Shown here: piece by piece, positions 63,068 through 64,000 of the stretch | Position numbering within the stretch: the first letter of the stretch is position 1 | How the letters are laid out: every line of letters starts with the position of its first letter | DNA from: Priestia endophytica DSM 13796 | GTDB lineage: Bacteria; Bacillota; Bacilli; Bacillales; Bacillaceae_H | Length of the DNA: 64,000 nucleotides | Reading direction: 5' to 3' | Assembly (NCBI RefSeq): GCF_900115845.1 | Contig: NZ_FOXX01000016.1 | Span: 14,152 to 78,151, forward strand | Translations under genes and position numbers: made by a program | The notes under the pieces: model-generated | Database searches by the model: none | Seen by the model: only the letters and a program-made list of their open reading frames with translations | What the model was told of the DNA's origin: nothing

Positions 63068-64000
63068 ATGGAATTTAGTAAACTTGGTCATAGTGGATTA
63101 ACAATTAGTAAAATTGCATACGGAAACTGGATTAATCATGGCGGTAAGATAAATGAAGAGACTGCTCATGATTGTGTGAAAGCTGCTCTTGATGTTGGGA
63201 TTACGACGTTTGATACTGCTGATGTTTATTCAGACACTAAAGCTGAAGAAATACTAGGCAAATCTTTAAAAGGGATTCGACGGGAGAGCATCGAACTATG
63301 TACGAAAGTATGTCATCCGACCGGTACTGGGCAAAACGATAGAGGATTATCACGTAAACATATTTTGGAAAACTGCAATGCCTCTTTGCGACGTTTACAA
63401 ACAGATTACATTGATATTTACTATGCACACAGGTTTGATCCAACTACACCTCTGGAAGAAACGATGTTAGCTTTCGCAGATTTAGTAAGACAGGGTAAAG
63501 TGCACTATATTGGTGTAAGTGAGTGGACAGCAGAACAAATCACTCGAGGGGCAGCGCTTGCGCGAGAGTTAAATGTCCCTCTCATCGCCAGCCAACCTCA
63601 ATACTCCATGTTATGGAGAATAATTGAACGTGATGTAATACCAACTTGCCAGCGTGAAGGACTTGGACAGGTAGTATGGTCACCTTTGGCCCAGGGAATC
63701 CTTACTGGAAAGTATCTTCCGGGTAAATCACTTCCAATGGATTCACGTGCTAACTCACCTGCTGGAAAGCCTTTCTTTAAAAATCTTGTGCAACGCTGGA
63801 TGAGTAATAATATCTTAGAGGCGATCCAAAAGCTTAAACCCGTGGCACAAGAGGTTGATCTTACTCTAGCTCAGCTTGCGATAGCATGGGTACTGCAAAA
63901 CCAGAACGTTTCTGCAGCAATTATCGGCGCTTCTAGTCCAGAACAGGTGAGGGAAAATGCTTTAGCATCTGAGGTGAAACTTGAAACGGAGGTTATGAAT
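63068..64000 (+). CDS. Aldo/keto reductase (cut by window edge)
   Basis: 311 codons visible and still open at 64000; about 15-20 residues are likely missing. Start ATG behind AAAGGAGG. AKR features: TTFDTADVYSD (catalytic Asp and Tyr), LCTKV (Lys), YYAHRFDP (His), and IIGASSPEQV near the end for NADPH. Resembles the Kv-beta-like YhdN/Gsp69 group. Base composition is noticeably less AT-rich than the ntd region, suggesting different origin. Confidence 0.9.
   Translation, partial: MEFSKLGHSGLTISKIAYGNWINHGGKINEETAHDCVKAALDVGITTFDTADVYSDTKAEEILGKSLKGIRRESIELCTKVCHPTGTGQNDRGLSRKHILENCNASLRRLQTDYIDIYYAHRFDPTTPLEETMLAFADLVRQGKVHYIGVSEWTAEQITRGAALARELNVPLIASQPQYSMLWRIIERDVIPTCQREGLGQVVWSPLAQGILTGKYLPGKSLPMDSRANSPAGKPFFKNLVQRWMSNNILEAIQKLKPVAQEVDLTLAQLAIAWVLQNQNVSAAIIGASSPEQVRENALASEVKLETEVMN

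Noticed and set aside
1-64000. CRISPR arrays, tRNA and rRNA genes.
   Set aside because: No regularly spaced identical repeats, cloverleaf-like sequence or rRNA landmarks were noticed; a tool scan would settle this.

Overview
The window looks like a large piece of a low-GC Gram-positive (Bacillaceae) plasmid or a plasmid-derived region, possibly from Priestia or the wider Bacillus group. The basis is AT-rich DNA, strong GGAGG ribosome sites, Bacillus-type families (AbrB, HxlR, GcvPA/PB, IDEAL, ntd genes), and a plasmid core with replication initiator, ParM-type partition locus, FtsK-like ATPase, replication-relaxation protein and transfer remnants. No rRNA, tRNA or CRISPR array was seen. The species assignment is inference.

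Layout. 1-5.3 kb: the 5' end of a group II intron at the left edge, a TetR regulator, LysE-type and APC-type amino acid transporters with an Lrp-type regulator, and small genes. 5.4-32.3 kb: a catabolic island. It holds hxlB-hxlA and hxlR (formaldehyde fixation by the ribulose monophosphate route), zwf and a 6-phosphogluconate dehydrogenase with a broken pgi, a GNAT/GNAT/nitrilase operon, a dimethylglycine dehydrogenase-like enzyme, monomeric sarcosine oxidase, a Rieske oxygenase of the betaine-demethylase type, a BCCT transporter, a ferredoxin-NADP reductase-like protein, a HesB-like protein, and glyA-sdaAB-sdaAA-gcvT-gcvH-gcvPA-gcvPB behind a tandem glycine riboswitch, then an amino acid permease. 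32.5-48.3 kb: plasmid maintenance (XRE repressor, FtsK-like, replication-relaxation, Rep with an attenuator-like leader, ParB-like proteins, a DUF3967-type DNA-binding protein, ParM, ParR-like), a decayed mobilisation region, methionine aminopeptidase and small genes. 48.3-57.1 kb: a lactococcin 972-like bacteriocin locus, DinB, Fic, DUF4275, and a subtilase/secreted-toxin pair with a small membrane protein opposite. 57.6-62.3 kb: a decaying ntd (kanosamine/neotrehalosadiamine) cluster with glcP- and ntdR-like genes. The right edge cuts an aldo/keto reductase.

How the island works (inference from families and layout): betaine is imported, demethylated by the Rieske oxygenase to dimethylglycine, then to sarcosine and glycine by two flavoenzymes. 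The methyl groups leave as formaldehyde or methylene-folate. Formaldehyde enters HxlA/HxlB, and G6PDH plus 6PGDH can run it as an oxidative cycle. Glycine is split by Gcv or condensed by GlyA to serine, which SdaAA/SdaAB turn into pyruvate.

The most striking sequence signal is regulatory. A 44-bp HxlR-box-like element occurs in the same orientation, relative to the downstream operon, before zwf, the nitrilase operon and glyA, with an expanded version before hxlA. One copy still drags a decayed piece of hxlA. A whole divergent promoter region, including the first codons of the dimethylglycine dehydrogenase gene, has been copied to sit between glyA and the permease. The regulon therefore appears to have been assembled by promoter duplication.
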